Shown in pieces: positions 7,417-15,434 of a DNA stretch of 50,027 nucleotides. Positions within the stretch are counted from its first letter, which is position 1. Every line of letters begins with the position of its first letter. The position numbers and the translations under genes were made by a program. The stretch covers positions 1-50,027 of the forward strand of contig CAMEGQ010000007.1 of assembly GCA_945916235.1 (NCBI GenBank), given 5' to 3'. Under the pieces are notes generated by a model. The model was not told the DNA's origin. It made no database searches and worked only from the letters and a program-made list of their open reading frames with translations. This DNA is from an uncultured Porphyromonadaceae bacterium (GTDB lineage: Bacteria > Bacteroidota > Bacteroidia > Bacteroidales > Muribaculaceae).

Positions 7417-7424
7417 TACCTTTG
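7417..7424 (+). promoter_or_regulatory. -7 promoter element for ispE
   Basis: TACCTTTG matches the Bacteroidetes -7 consensus exactly and lies 25 nt upstream of the ATG at 7449. It falls inside the longest possible ispE frame (start 7344), so it argues that translation starts at 7449. No clear -33 TTTG box was found. Confidence 0.5.
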
Positions 7425-7448
7425 CAGAAAATTTCCATCTGTAAGCAA

Positions 7449-8294
7449 ATGATTACCTTCCCTAATGCAAAAATCAATCTCGGCCTTGACATCCTTCGCC
7501 GTCGTGAAGACGGGTACCACGACATCTCCACAGTGATGCTCCCCATAGGATGGACTGACATACTGGAAATAGTTCCCGCTGCCGGATGGGAAGACTCGCT
7601 GACCGTAAGCGGTCGAAAAGTCGATTGCCCGCCGGAAAAGAATCTTGTAATGAAGGCTGTCAAGGCGCTTCGCGGACTTTACGATTTCCCGAAGGTGGAT
7701 ATATTTTTGCGCAAGGTGATACCTGACGGCGCAGGGATGGGTGGCGGCTCTTCGGATGCTGCATTTACATTGAAAACCATCAATGGCCTTTTTAATTTGA
7801 ATCTTGACCGCCGCCGGCTTGCTGAAATCGCCTCACAGATCGGAGCCGACTGTCCGTTTTTTATCTACAATAAGCCTATGCTATGTGAAGGCACCGGCAC
7901 TACTATGTCGGCTTTCGCGCTGAGCGATCTCAGCGGATACGATCTGGCTGTAGTAAAGCCATCGGCATCTGTGCCGACGGCCATGGCTTATTCAAGGGTC
8001 TCCCCTGCTCTGCCTGAGCGGTCGGTCGCTGAGATACTGACCGACAGCATGCCTGAGCAATGGCAGGGACGGTTGAAAAACGACTTTGAGCCTTCAGTGT
8101 TTTCGGCCCTGCCCGAAGTGGGAGAAATCAAGGAAAAACTGTTGGAGATGGGTGCGGTCTACTGCGCTATGTCGGGCAGCGGGTCGGCGGTATTCGCATT
8201 TTTCCGACATGACACAATGTCAGCAGAACGGATTGAACCCGCATTTACGGAGTGTGACTGCTTTTTCGAAAAGGGAGTGAAGAAAGAATTTTGA
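7449..8294 (+). CDS. ispE: 4-(cytidine 5'-diphospho)-2-C-methyl-D-erythritol kinase
   Basis: Phosphorylates CDP-methylerythritol in the MEP pathway of isoprenoid precursor synthesis. It is a GHMP-family kinase of 281 residues. The N-terminus ITFPNAKINLGLDILRRRED carries the conserved substrate-binding Asn-Ala-Lys-Ile-Asn. The ATP-binding glycine loop is PDGAGMGGGSSDAA, and the C-terminal loop MSGSGSAVFAFF is the third GHMP motif. I chose the ATG at 7449 because the conserved protein begins there and a good -7 box lies just upstream. The frame is open from 7344, but those 35 residues have no family support. The gene stands alone between a divergent sigma operon and grpE. Confidence 0.95.
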   Translation: MITFPNAKINLGLDILRRREDGYHDISTVMLPIGWTDILEIVPAAGWEDSLTVSGRKVDCPPEKNLVMKAVKALRGLYDFPKVDIFLRKVIPDGAGMGGGSSDAAFTLKTINGLFNLNLDRRRLAEIASQIGADCPFFIYNKPMLCEGTGTTMSAFALSDLSGYDLAVVKPSASVPTAMAYSRVSPALPERSVAEILTDSMPEQWQGRLKNDFEPSVFSALPEVGEIKEKLLEMGAVYCAMSGSGSAVFAFFRHDTMSAERIEPAFTECDCFFEKGVKKEF

Positions 8295-8297
8295 GGG

Positions 8298-8316
8298 TTA
8301 AACCTATGTGGTTTAA
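8298..8316 (+). terminator. Inverted repeat just after ispE, possible weak terminator
   Basis: A perfect 7-bp stem with a 5-nt loop begins 4 nt after the ispE stop. The stem is AT-rich and only GGTTTGTT follows, so it may be a weak terminator or an RNA 3'-end structure rather than a strong stop. Confidence 0.35.
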
Positions 8317-8448
8317 GGTTTGTTATAAAGTTTAAAAGGTGTCATCCCGTCATCTTCGGCTTCGCTTTTGAATGTAGAGATGAGTTTGGCGCAGTTTTTG
8401 CATGTAAGCCTCAAACGAACAATAGAAATGAGAAAATATTTTCACCAT

Positions 8449-9066
8449 ATGAAACATAATAATGGAGCCGCTGACAAATCGGCTCAGGACAATCTGAAAT
8501 CGGGAAACGACAATCTCGAGATCAACGACGTACAAATAGAACCCGAAGTCATGGATGTCGAGGGCGAGACAGTAGTGGATGCAGATGAAGAATCTACCGA
8601 ACTGGAAGGCCTCAAGAATCTGCTTGAGCAGAAAGAACAGGAAGTAGCCAAGGAAAAGAAAGAGTATATGTTCCTGATGGCGGAATTCGACAATTTCCGC
8701 AAACGCACTATCCGCGAGCGCTCCGAACTCATCAAGACGGCTGCCGAGAAAGCCCTCGTGGGTCTGCTTCCTATTGTAGACGACTTCGAGCGCGGCCTGG
8801 CTGCCGTAAAGGATGCTTCTGATGCCGAATCGGTAAAGGAAGGTATGACATTGATCTACAATAAGCTGATAAAATATCTGGCCGACAATGGCGTTAAGGA
8901 GATCTCCTCTACCGGAGCAGATTTCGATACAGAAATCCATGAAGCTGTGGCGATTGTTCCCGCTGAGAACGATGCTGAGAAGGGAAAGGTGAAAGACACA
9001 GTCCAGAAGGGTTATACCCTTAACGACAAAGTGCTCCGCCACGCAAAAGTTGTAGTCGCCCAGTAA
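8449..9066 (+). CDS. grpE: Nucleotide exchange factor GrpE
   Basis: Releases ADP from DnaK in the Hsp70 cycle. The 205-residue protein has a typical poorly conserved acidic N-terminus (about 1-60), a long coiled coil (about 60-110; EGLKNLLEQKEQEVAKEKK) and the conserved motif FLMAEFDNFRKRTIRERSEL, then LLPIVDDFERGL and the beta domain with VKDTVQKGYTLNDKVLRHAKVVV. The frame is open from 8368, but the ATG at 8449 gives a normal length. It is followed by dnaJ after 16 nt, and the two will be translated from one message. No HrcA-type CIRCE element is visible upstream, nor a convincing promoter. Confidence 0.95.
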   Translation: MKHNNGAADKSAQDNLKSGNDNLEINDVQIEPEVMDVEGETVVDADEESTELEGLKNLLEQKEQEVAKEKKEYMFLMAEFDNFRKRTIRERSELIKTAAEKALVGLLPIVDDFERGLAAVKDASDAESVKEGMTLIYNKLIKYLADNGVKEISSTGADFDTEIHEAVAIVPAENDAEKGKVKDTVQKGYTLNDKVLRHAKVVVAQ

Positions 9067-9082
9067 ATAATCTTAAGTCAAT

Positions 9083-10261
9083 ATGGACCAAAAGAGAGAT
9101 TATTATGAAGTGCTTGGCGTTCAGAAGAATGCCACACCTGAAGAAATAAAGAAGGCCTACCGTAAGCTGGCCATCAAATACCATCCTGACAAAAATCCGG
9201 GTGACAAGGCTGCTGAGGAGAAATTCAAGGAGGCGGCTGAGGCATACGATGTGCTGTCGAACGAAGAAAAACGCCAGAAATATGACCAGTTTGGCCATTC
9301 GATGGGTCCGCAAGGATTCCCGGGCGGCGGTCAGGGCGGATTCTACGCTTCAGGCATGTCGATGGAAGACATCTTCACGCAATTCGGCGATATATTCGGT
9401 GGACATTTCAACTTTGGCGGTGGATTCGGTGGTGCAACAGGCGGCCGAGGCAGCCGCGCCCGTCGTCCTCAGCGTCGTGGCTCCGACCTTCGTATCACGG
9501 TAAAGATGACGCTGGCCGAAATCGCGACAGGCATCGATAAAAAACTGCGCATCCCCACTAATGTCAAGTGTGAACACTGTAACGGAACAGGAGCCAAAGA
9601 CGGCACTGCATTCAACACCTGCCCCACTTGTCACGGTTCGGGAACCATCAGTCAGGTAGTTCAGGGTTTCTTCGGACCGGAAGAGGCACGCAGCATCTGT
9701 CCGCAGTGTGAAGGCGAAGGGAAGATTATTTCACAAGAATGTCCCTATTGCCATGGCGAAGGCGTCAACCGCAAAGACGAATTGGTATCGTTCCATATCC
9801 CTGCAGGCGTGCAGGATGGCATGACACTTACCGTTAGAGGAAAAGGCAACGCACCTCGACGAGGCGGAGTGAATGGCGACTTACTTGTAGTAATTCAGGA
9901 AATCAAGGATCCCGAACTGATCCGCGACGGCAACGATGTGATTTACAATCTGATGCTTGAGGTGACCACCGCAGCACTTGGCGGCTCGGTAGAAGTGCCC
10001 ACCATCACCGGACGCGTACGCCTGAATATTCCGGCCGGCACACAGCCCGGCAAAGTGCTCCGTCTGCGTGGCAAAGGTATCCCTTCGCCCAATGGCGACG
10101 GCACAGGCGACGAGCTTATCAATGTGATGGTCTACATTCCCGAAACTCTCAACGATACGGAACGTCAGGCTTTCGAATCGCTCCGTGACCAGCCTAATAT
10201 CAAGCCTTCGGATTCCACGAAGCATCGGCTGTTTTCCAAACTAAAACATATATTTGAGTAA
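9083..10261 (+). CDS. dnaJ: Chaperone protein DnaJ
   Basis: Hsp40 co-chaperone that stimulates DnaK ATPase and delivers unfolded clients. The 392-residue protein has all type-I parts in order: a J domain (about 1-70) with the HPD tripeptide in [10 protein letters not shown], a Gly/Phe-rich linker (about 75-135), a zinc-binding domain with four CxxCxGxG-type repeats ([32 protein letters not shown]) and the C-terminal substrate-binding domain with [16 protein letters not shown]. Partner of grpE, 16 nt upstream. dnaK itself is not in this window. A hairpin terminator follows the stop. Confidence 0.97.
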   Translation: MDQKRDYYEVLGVQKNATPEEIKKAYRKLAIKYHPDKNPGDKAAEEKFKEAAEAYDVLSNEEKRQKYDQFGHSMGPQGFPGGGQGGFYASGMSMEDIFTQFGDIFGGHFNFGGGFGGATGGRGSRARRPQRRGSDLRITVKMTLAEIATGIDKKLRIPTNVKCEHCNGTGAKDGTAFNTCPTCHGSGTISQVVQGFFGPEEARSICPQCEGEGKIISQECPYCHGEGVNRKDELVSFHIPAGVQDGMTLTVRGKGNAPRRGGVNGDLLVVIQEIKDPELIRDGNDVIYNLMLEVTTAALGGSVEVPTITGRVRLNIPAGTQPGKVLRLRGKGIPSPNGDGTGDELINVMVYIPETLNDTERQAFESLRDQPNIKPSDSTKHRLFSKLKHIFE

Positions 10262-10280
10262 TCTGACGATATTGTTTATA

Positions 10281-10317
10281 TAAAAGGCGGTGTACCTGAA
10301 TGATACATCGCCTTTTA
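10281..10317 (+). terminator. dnaJ terminator
   Basis: A 14-bp inverted repeat (10281-10294 with 10304-10317, one G-T pair) and a 9-nt loop. It begins 20 nt after the dnaJ stop and contains an A-run on the left and a T-run on the right. Confidence 0.75.
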
Positions 10318-10337
10318 CATTGTGGTAGCTAAAGGCC

Positions 10338-10371
10338 CACATCCCCGGAGCGAAATCGCTCTGGGGATGTG
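10338..10371 (-). terminator. malQ-side terminator hairpin
   Basis: A very strong GC-rich 16-bp inverted repeat (10338-10353 with 10356-10371, one G-T pair) lies 12 nt beyond the malQ stop on the minus strand. The T-run after it is poor, so it may mainly protect the mRNA 3' end. Confidence 0.6.
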
Positions 10372-10382
10372 AGTCAGAGAAG

Positions 10383-13064
10383 TTATCGGCCGGAATTCTC
10401 AACGAGTGATGCTACACGCTTGTTGAAAAGGTCTTCGATGAGGAGGTCTTCCAGACTAAGATGCATACGGTAGCGCCAGTAATGACGGGAATTTGCCGGT
10501 ACGTTGATCTGCTCATCGTTCGGGTTGGCTCGGCGGAGTTTACCGTCGATCGAGAGCCAGTCCTGAAGCGGCAGGATGCAAAGCATGGCGGGCGATTTGA
10601 GATTGCTGTCGACAATCTTCTCGCATATCCAGGGCTCGGCGAAGAATGGCGCGCTGCCACCCTCATGAAGCATATGGTTGAAGAAATGCTGGGTCTTTTC
10701 CGGATTCTCCTCCCACCATTGGCGGATACCGCCCATATCATGGGTCGAGGTAGTGCAGACGGTCAGATACGGATAGTGGGCGGGGTCACCGAACTCAACG
10801 CTCGGATCCTTGGGCATACGCTGGATGTCGAGAGTGAGAATCTCAAGCGCATTCATCACTGCCGGCACACAGTCGGGAATCATGCCGAGGTCTTCGGCGC
10901 ATGTCAGCATTGAGGTGGCATCAATCAGCGGGGGCAGTTTCCACATGGCTTTCCCATACCAGAAATCGTTGTGACGATGATAGAAGAAGTCGTTGTAAAG
11001 GCGGTCAAACGTCCAGCGTTCGTAGTCAGTCAGATAGCGGTAGTTGTATGTGAACTGGGCTGAAATGCGCGGATGATATTTGCCCTTCTCAACGGGATCT
11101 TCGATGAAGAGCACCTGATCGATGATGCCTTGCAGTCCGTTGCAAAGCCGGGTATTCTTTTCGTCGTTGGGAAGCGAACCGAAATATTCTGCGACTTTGC
11201 GCTGGTCGTCGAATTCCGGTTTGAGTCGCAGACGGCCGTTCCCGGCGGGGTTGAAGAAGCGCTCGCGGGCCTCTGCAGCGTATTCTCCGAAGAAATCAGC
11301 GAGGAATTCTTCTCTTGCAAACGGAGTGGTCTGGAGATCCACGTCAAGCCAGAAGTCGTAGTTATTGCGAAGTTCGTCTGGAGTAAACGGCAGCGCAGGG
11401 TTGAATACTCCCAGCAGCCCGTGAAGCTGATTCAGCGGAATCTGCCATATGCGGAAGAAGCCGAGCACATGGTCAATACGGTATACATCGAAATACTGCG
11501 ACATGTTGCGGAAGCGATTCTTCCACCATGCGAATCTGTCTTTGCGATACATCTCTTCCCAATTATATGTCGGGAAGCCCCAGTTCTGACCCAGTACGGA
11601 GAAATCATCCGGCGGTGCACCGGCCTGACTGTTCAGATTGAAGAGCTCCGGAGCTATCCATGCATCAACGCTTGTGCGCGAGATGCCGATAGGAATGTCG
11701 CCTTTGAGAGCAACACCGTGAGCATGAGCATAATCCCTCACCTGACTCAGCTGTTTTGCCAGATTCATCTGAATCCAATATACCTTGTTGGCTTCATAGG
11801 TATGGTCGGTGATGAATTTGTCTACTTTCTCAGGCGAATAGAAAGCCATATCTTCCCATTTCGACATATCCGGCGTCCCATACTGGTCGCGTAGAATGCA
11901 GAAAGCGGCATACGGCTTGAGCCATTCGGAATTCTTCGATACGAAGTCCTTGAATGCCTTGGTGCGTACCACGCTTTTGTTCACCTGCGCAAACAGCAGG
12001 TCGGTGAAGGCATCCTTCAGATTGTTCACCTGCTCATAATCTATCTGTTCGAGAGCGTTGAGCTCAGCTGCCTTGGCCTCGAATTCTTTCTGTTTCGTTT
12101 CGTCCTTAAGAGTGCCGAGTTCTTTCATCCGCAAATACATCGGATGCAGGGCAAAGCAGGAATTGGCATTATAGGGATACGAATCTGTCCAGGTATGGGT
12201 CATCGTGGTGTCATTCACAGGGAGCACCTGGATGAAGCGCTGACCGGTCTTTACAGCCCAGTCAACCATTTTTTCAAGGTCAAGGAATTCACCTACACCC
12301 CAGTCGCCCTCTGAACGGAGCGAGAACACCGGGATTGCAACCCCGGCACCCCTCCAGGGTGTCAGCGGATTGATCAGTCTCATCCCTTCGGTTGTAACTA
12401 CTTCTGCCGAAGATGCGTTCCGGAGACTTAGACGTCGGTTTTCGCCGCCTTCCCAATCCACAAGTTTGCCGGATTCTTTCTTTATGATAAGGAATTTGAA
12501 CTCTATATCTTCAGGAAGCTCATTCCGCGAGACAGCAGCTTCCCATGTGGGATAGAAGGCATCGCTGAGCACGACTGCTTTTGCAGGGTCCCAGTTGCCC
12601 AAAGCTTTGCAATTGCCGGTGATGGCAACAGCCTCATCGGGGTGAATCATCGGAGCATCGACGGCAATCAGCAGGTCGCCGGTTTTGATTTCCGGCGCTT
12701 TGGCCCGATTATCGCGACGGCAGACACAACCTGTAAACACCGTAGAATAATACGGCTTATCGTATGGCTGATCGCTCCATCGGTCGAGTATAAGGTAGTT
12801 GGTCACACCTTCGCCGGCGCGGAAATGATGGCCTTTGCCCCATTCAGTGTGGATCTCGCCCTTTTCGTTACGAATGAAATATCCGTAAGTAAACTCCTTG
12901 CACGATGCAGGAACGTTCACTACTATTTGCCAGGTCTGCTCGCCGTATAGTTCGAGTTTCAGGGCATGAGCCGGGTCGCCGTTGCCCAGCTGAGGGATAT
13001 TACCCGTCAGATAGACATTCTCGCCCCAGTGTGTGCGATAGTCGATGTTAAATTTTAGAATCAT
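10383..13064 (-). CDS. malQ: 4-alpha-glucanotransferase with two N-terminal CBM20 modules (DPE2 type)
   Basis: An amylomaltase (GH77) that transfers glucan chains during maltodextrin or glycogen turnover, 893 residues against about 500-690 for ordinary MalQ. Residues 1-100 and 128-225 are two starch-binding CBM20-like modules (VYLTGNIPQLGNGDPAHALK and AITGNCKALGNWDPAKAVVL). GH77 starts near 235. It holds the nucleophile Asp531 in YRIDHVLGFFRIW and the acid/base Glu724 in CAEDLGMIPDCVP. About 130 residues are inserted between these, as in plant DPE2, which uses heteroglycans. No signal peptide is seen, so it should be cytoplasmic. It lies 72 nt after the MCE-family gene on the same strand with no promoter seen between them. 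Confidence 0.95.
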   Translation of the reverse strand: MILKFNIDYRTHWGENVYLTGNIPQLGNGDPAHALKLELYGEQTWQIVVNVPASCKEFTYGYFIRNEKGEIHTEWGKGHHFRAGEGVTNYLILDRWSDQPYDKPYYSTVFTGCVCRRDNRAKAPEIKTGDLLIAVDAPMIHPDEAVAITGNCKALGNWDPAKAVVLSDAFYPTWEAAVSRNELPEDIEFKFLIIKKESGKLVDWEGGENRRLSLRNASSAEVVTTEGMRLINPLTPWRGAGVAIPVFSLRSEGDWGVGEFLDLEKMVDWAVKTGQRFIQVLPVNDTTMTHTWTDSYPYNANSCFALHPMYLRMKELGTLKDETKQKEFEAKAAELNALEQIDYEQVNNLKDAFTDLLFAQVNKSVVRTKAFKDFVSKNSEWLKPYAAFCILRDQYGTPDMSKWEDMAFYSPEKVDKFITDHTYEANKVYWIQMNLAKQLSQVRDYAHAHGVALKGDIPIGISRTSVDAWIAPELFNLNSQAGAPPDDFSVLGQNWGFPTYNWEEMYRKDRFAWWKNRFRNMSQYFDVYRIDHVLGFFRIWQIPLNQLHGLLGVFNPALPFTPDELRNNYDFWLDVDLQTTPFAREEFLADFFGEYAAEARERFFNPAGNGRLRLKPEFDDQRKVAEYFGSLPNDEKNTRLCNGLQGIIDQVLFIEDPVEKGKYHPRISAQFTYNYRYLTDYERWTFDRLYNDFFYHRHNDFWYGKAMWKLPPLIDATSMLTCAEDLGMIPDCVPAVMNALEILTLDIQRMPKDPSVEFGDPAHYPYLTVCTTSTHDMGGIRQWWEENPEKTQHFFNHMLHEGGSAPFFAEPWICEKIVDSNLKSPAMLCILPLQDWLSIDGKLRRANPNDEQINVPANSRHYWRYRMHLSLEDLLIEDLFNKRVASLVENSGR

Positions 13065-13136
13065 GGCTTTGAATATGTAAGTAAGAAGTTATTATCCTGT
13101 GGCAGTGATTCCGACCGAAAAATGACGGAACAGCTG

Positions 13137-14024
13137 TTACAGCAATTTAATGCTGATATATCGTTTGGGATTGCGCTTGACATCAATCAGGAGTGAATCG
13201 AGCGAAGCAGCGCAATTGTTCAGATTGTCGTACAGAGCACGGTCGTGAGTAATCAGCCCGAGCGAGGAATCGGTGCGGTTGAGCGATTCGGAGAGCGTCT
13301 TAAGATTGGCCGAGAGGGCAGCGACATTCTGCATGGTGGTGTCGATGGGAAGTTCCTTGAGATCCGAGGAGAGCTCTGCCAGTGCGCCGCTCATCACTTT
13401 CAGATTGTCGGAAATATCATTGACATTGTTCATCACCGGAGGAAGCGATTTCATCGAGGCATTGATGGTCTTCAGGGTGCGCTCGATATGAAGAGTAATA
13501 GCATCCAGACGGTTTACCGAGGTGGTAAGAGCAGGGTTCGATGCAAGTACATTGAGCGAGCGAACCAGCGAATCGACCTGGACAAACAGCCCCTCCAGAT
13601 TCGGCATGAGCTTCTGCTGCACTGCTTCCATCATTCCCGATGCGGTCTCGCTTTTGAGAGTCGCTCCAACTTCCTCAAATGTCGTGGCTGCGGTAGGATG
13701 AAGCACCACCGTGGCAGTGCCAAGGAGATCCTGTTCGATAACAGCCATTGTTCCTTTCGGAAGCTTCAAGGCACGGTCGATGCTCAACTCGGCCTTGACA
13801 TGACCGAGATTGTCATATTCGTAGTTGATTTCACGGACCTGGCCCACCTTGTAGCCGTTGAGCATCACGGGAGCTGACACCTGAAGGCCGGCAGCATTGG
13901 TGTATGTGGCATAATAGTAATTGGCAGCTTTAAAGATGTTGATACCTTTGAGAAAATTGATGCCAAGGAAGAGAGCGAAGAGTGCCACTACGACACAGAA
14001 TCCGATTGTAAGTTCCTTTTTCAT
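13137..14024 (-). CDS. MCE/MlaD-family lipid-transport protein
   Basis: A 295-residue inner-membrane-anchored periplasmic protein. Residues 5-25 are one TM helix (LTIGFCVVVALFALFLGINF). About 36-115 form a single MCE domain, with the marker stretch AGLQVSAPVMLNGYKVGQV and later IEQDLLGTATVVL. The remainder is a helical, Leu/Ser-rich region with heptad-like repeats (LDAITLHIERTLKTINASM). MlaD proteins form hexameric rings that bind phospholipids next to an ABC transporter. No mlaE or mlaF permease or ATPase genes are in this window, so the partners must be elsewhere. It follows the amidase gene by 76 nt, a neighbourhood I recognise from other Bacteroidales. Confidence 0.9.
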   Translation of the reverse strand: MKKELTIGFCVVVALFALFLGINFLKGINIFKAANYYYATYTNAAGLQVSAPVMLNGYKVGQVREINYEYDNLGHVKAELSIDRALKLPKGTMAVIEQDLLGTATVVLHPTAATTFEEVGATLKSETASGMMEAVQQKLMPNLEGLFVQVDSLVRSLNVLASNPALTTSVNRLDAITLHIERTLKTINASMKSLPPVMNNVNDISDNLKVMSGALAELSSDLKELPIDTTMQNVAALSANLKTLSESLNRTDSSLGLITHDRALYDNLNNCAASLDSLLIDVKRNPKRYISIKLL

Positions 14025-14100
14025 ATCTTTAGTTGATGTTTTCTTGGTTGGATATTGATGTATGGGCTGTTATGCGGATGGTCAATTGATGCTTTAGGCA

Positions 14101-15311
14101 TTAAGGTTTGTAGAATCCGGTCCGGACGCCGTCGCGCATTGTAACAATAAAACATTCGGGGAAGGATTTCTTTACTGACTTGACCTTTTTCTTCGCTTCT
14201 TGGAGCGACCGATAAGGTCCGACCACATATTTGTTGCTTCCATGGTCGCGGTAGACTGAAACATCCTTCATCCCCTTCAGTTCATTTGATTCAGGAGAGA
14301 GCAGTTGGGCCGAGGAAAGAATCTGAATGAAATATTGCTCTTCACTGTCAGATTCTACCATCGGAATGCCACTGCGCTGCGGAGCCTCTAAGGCCTTTTT
14401 CGGTTCTGCTTTGAAATCGTCAGATTTTTTGGGAAGAAGTTCTTCAGGATAGTTCACGTCTTGCGCCGGTTCGAGGGGGATGGCCTTGGCTTCCCGGATT
14501 TTACGTCCTACAATTCCGCTGCCATAGGTGTTGAGATACGAGCAGAATGCATTGTAGATGGCTGTCACCATCCGCTTCTGTCCATCCGAAGAATGGAGAT
14601 AACGTTCTGATTTTGGATTACATAGGAAGTCCAGCTCAATCAGCACCGATGGGGCTGACGTGGCCCACAGTACCCAGAATCCGGCCTGCCGCACACCTTT
14701 GGGCTGTCGTCCGGCAGTGGCGACAAGTTCTTTATGAACCGCATCAGCGAATTCGATGCTCTGGTCAAGACGCTTATTCTGCGAAAGTTCGAAAATTATA
14801 TCGCTTTCGAGGGAATTAGGGTCGAAGTCGGCATATTTTCCGTGTGGTCGGCTTCAAGTTCCATCACAGAGTTCTCACGTTTTGCCACAGCGAGATTCTC
14901 TGCCGATTTATGAAGGCCAAGAGTATATACCTGACACCCTTCTATCGACCGGCGGTTTCTGTTTCTCCGGTCGACCGAATTGATATGAACCGAGATGAAG
15001 AGGTCTGTGCCGGCATCGTTGGATATGCGTGCCCGATCGTTGAGCGGGATGAATATATCCGTGTCGCGCGTGTAAACGACATGAACATCCTCGAGATTCT
15101 TTTCAATCAGACTGCCTAACTGACGTACAACGGCGAGCGTGACTGTTTTCTCGTTAGTAATCTCCCCTATCGCCCCGTAATCTTTGCCTCCGTGTCCGGC
15201 GTCAAGAGTCACCACAAAATCGCGTGCAAATATCTGCATGGAGCTGAGCATCAGCATCATGCAGGTGAAAATTGCAAGGATATGTCTTAGTATCGAAGAA
15301 TCTCTTCTCAT
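14101..15311 (-). pseudogene. N-acetylmuramoyl-L-alanine amidase with SPOR domain, frameshifted
   Basis: Zinc amidase that would cleave peptide stems from peptidoglycan. The first 171-residue frame (15311-14796) has a signal-anchor helix (about 10-29), LDAGHGGKDYGAIG with zinc ligand His40, Glu54 in NEKTVTL and His109 in FISVHINS. After GAA-AAT at about 14837-14842 it runs into 10 out-of-family residues and stops. The rest of the fold continues in the next frame: adding one A restores EKYADFDPNSLESDIIFE and then leads into a 197-residue open frame (14694-14101) with the catalytic Glu in SVLIELDFLCNP and a C-terminal SPOR domain (about its residues 118-197). Restored length would be about 403 residues. 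The shift falls in a 4-A run. No classical slippery heptamer is present, so mutation or sequencing error is likelier than programmed frameshifting. Confidence 0.88.
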
Positions 15312-15331
15312 TTGTGGGCTCTATATCCCTA

Positions 15332-15339
15332 CAAATTTA
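15332..15339 (-). promoter_or_regulatory. -7 promoter element for the amidase gene
   Basis: TAAATTTG on the minus strand matches the Bacteroidetes -7 box and lies 21 nt upstream of the amidase ATG. CTTG, a variant -33 box, is 18 bp further upstream (15361-15358). It shows that the amidase can be transcribed separately from priA. Confidence 0.5.
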
Positions 15340-15434
15340 CAAAATTCCTTGGGGAAACAAGCAATTATCTTTCAGAGATAGGACCAAAAAGAGAAAAAAT
15401 CTGAACTATAAGCCAAAGAGCCGGTTCCTAAATT

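Noticed and set aside
8295-8448. HrcA/CIRCE operator in front of grpE-dnaJ
   Set aside because: The 9-bp CIRCE arms are not present; only a short AT-rich inverted repeat occurs.
8350-9042. 230-codon minus-strand frame over grpE
   Set aside because: Mirror of grpE; composition is Phe/Ile/Leu-rich as expected of a shadow, and GrpE is unambiguous.
11073-11894. 273-codon open frame on the plus strand inside malQ
   Set aside because: Fully antisense to the conserved GH77 domain; no family sequence in its translation.
14796-14842. Programmed -1 frameshifting to join the amidase fragments
   Set aside because: The site reads GAA-AAT-ATG with no canonical X-XXY-YYZ heptamer and no obvious downstream stimulatory structure; a lost base explains it more simply.
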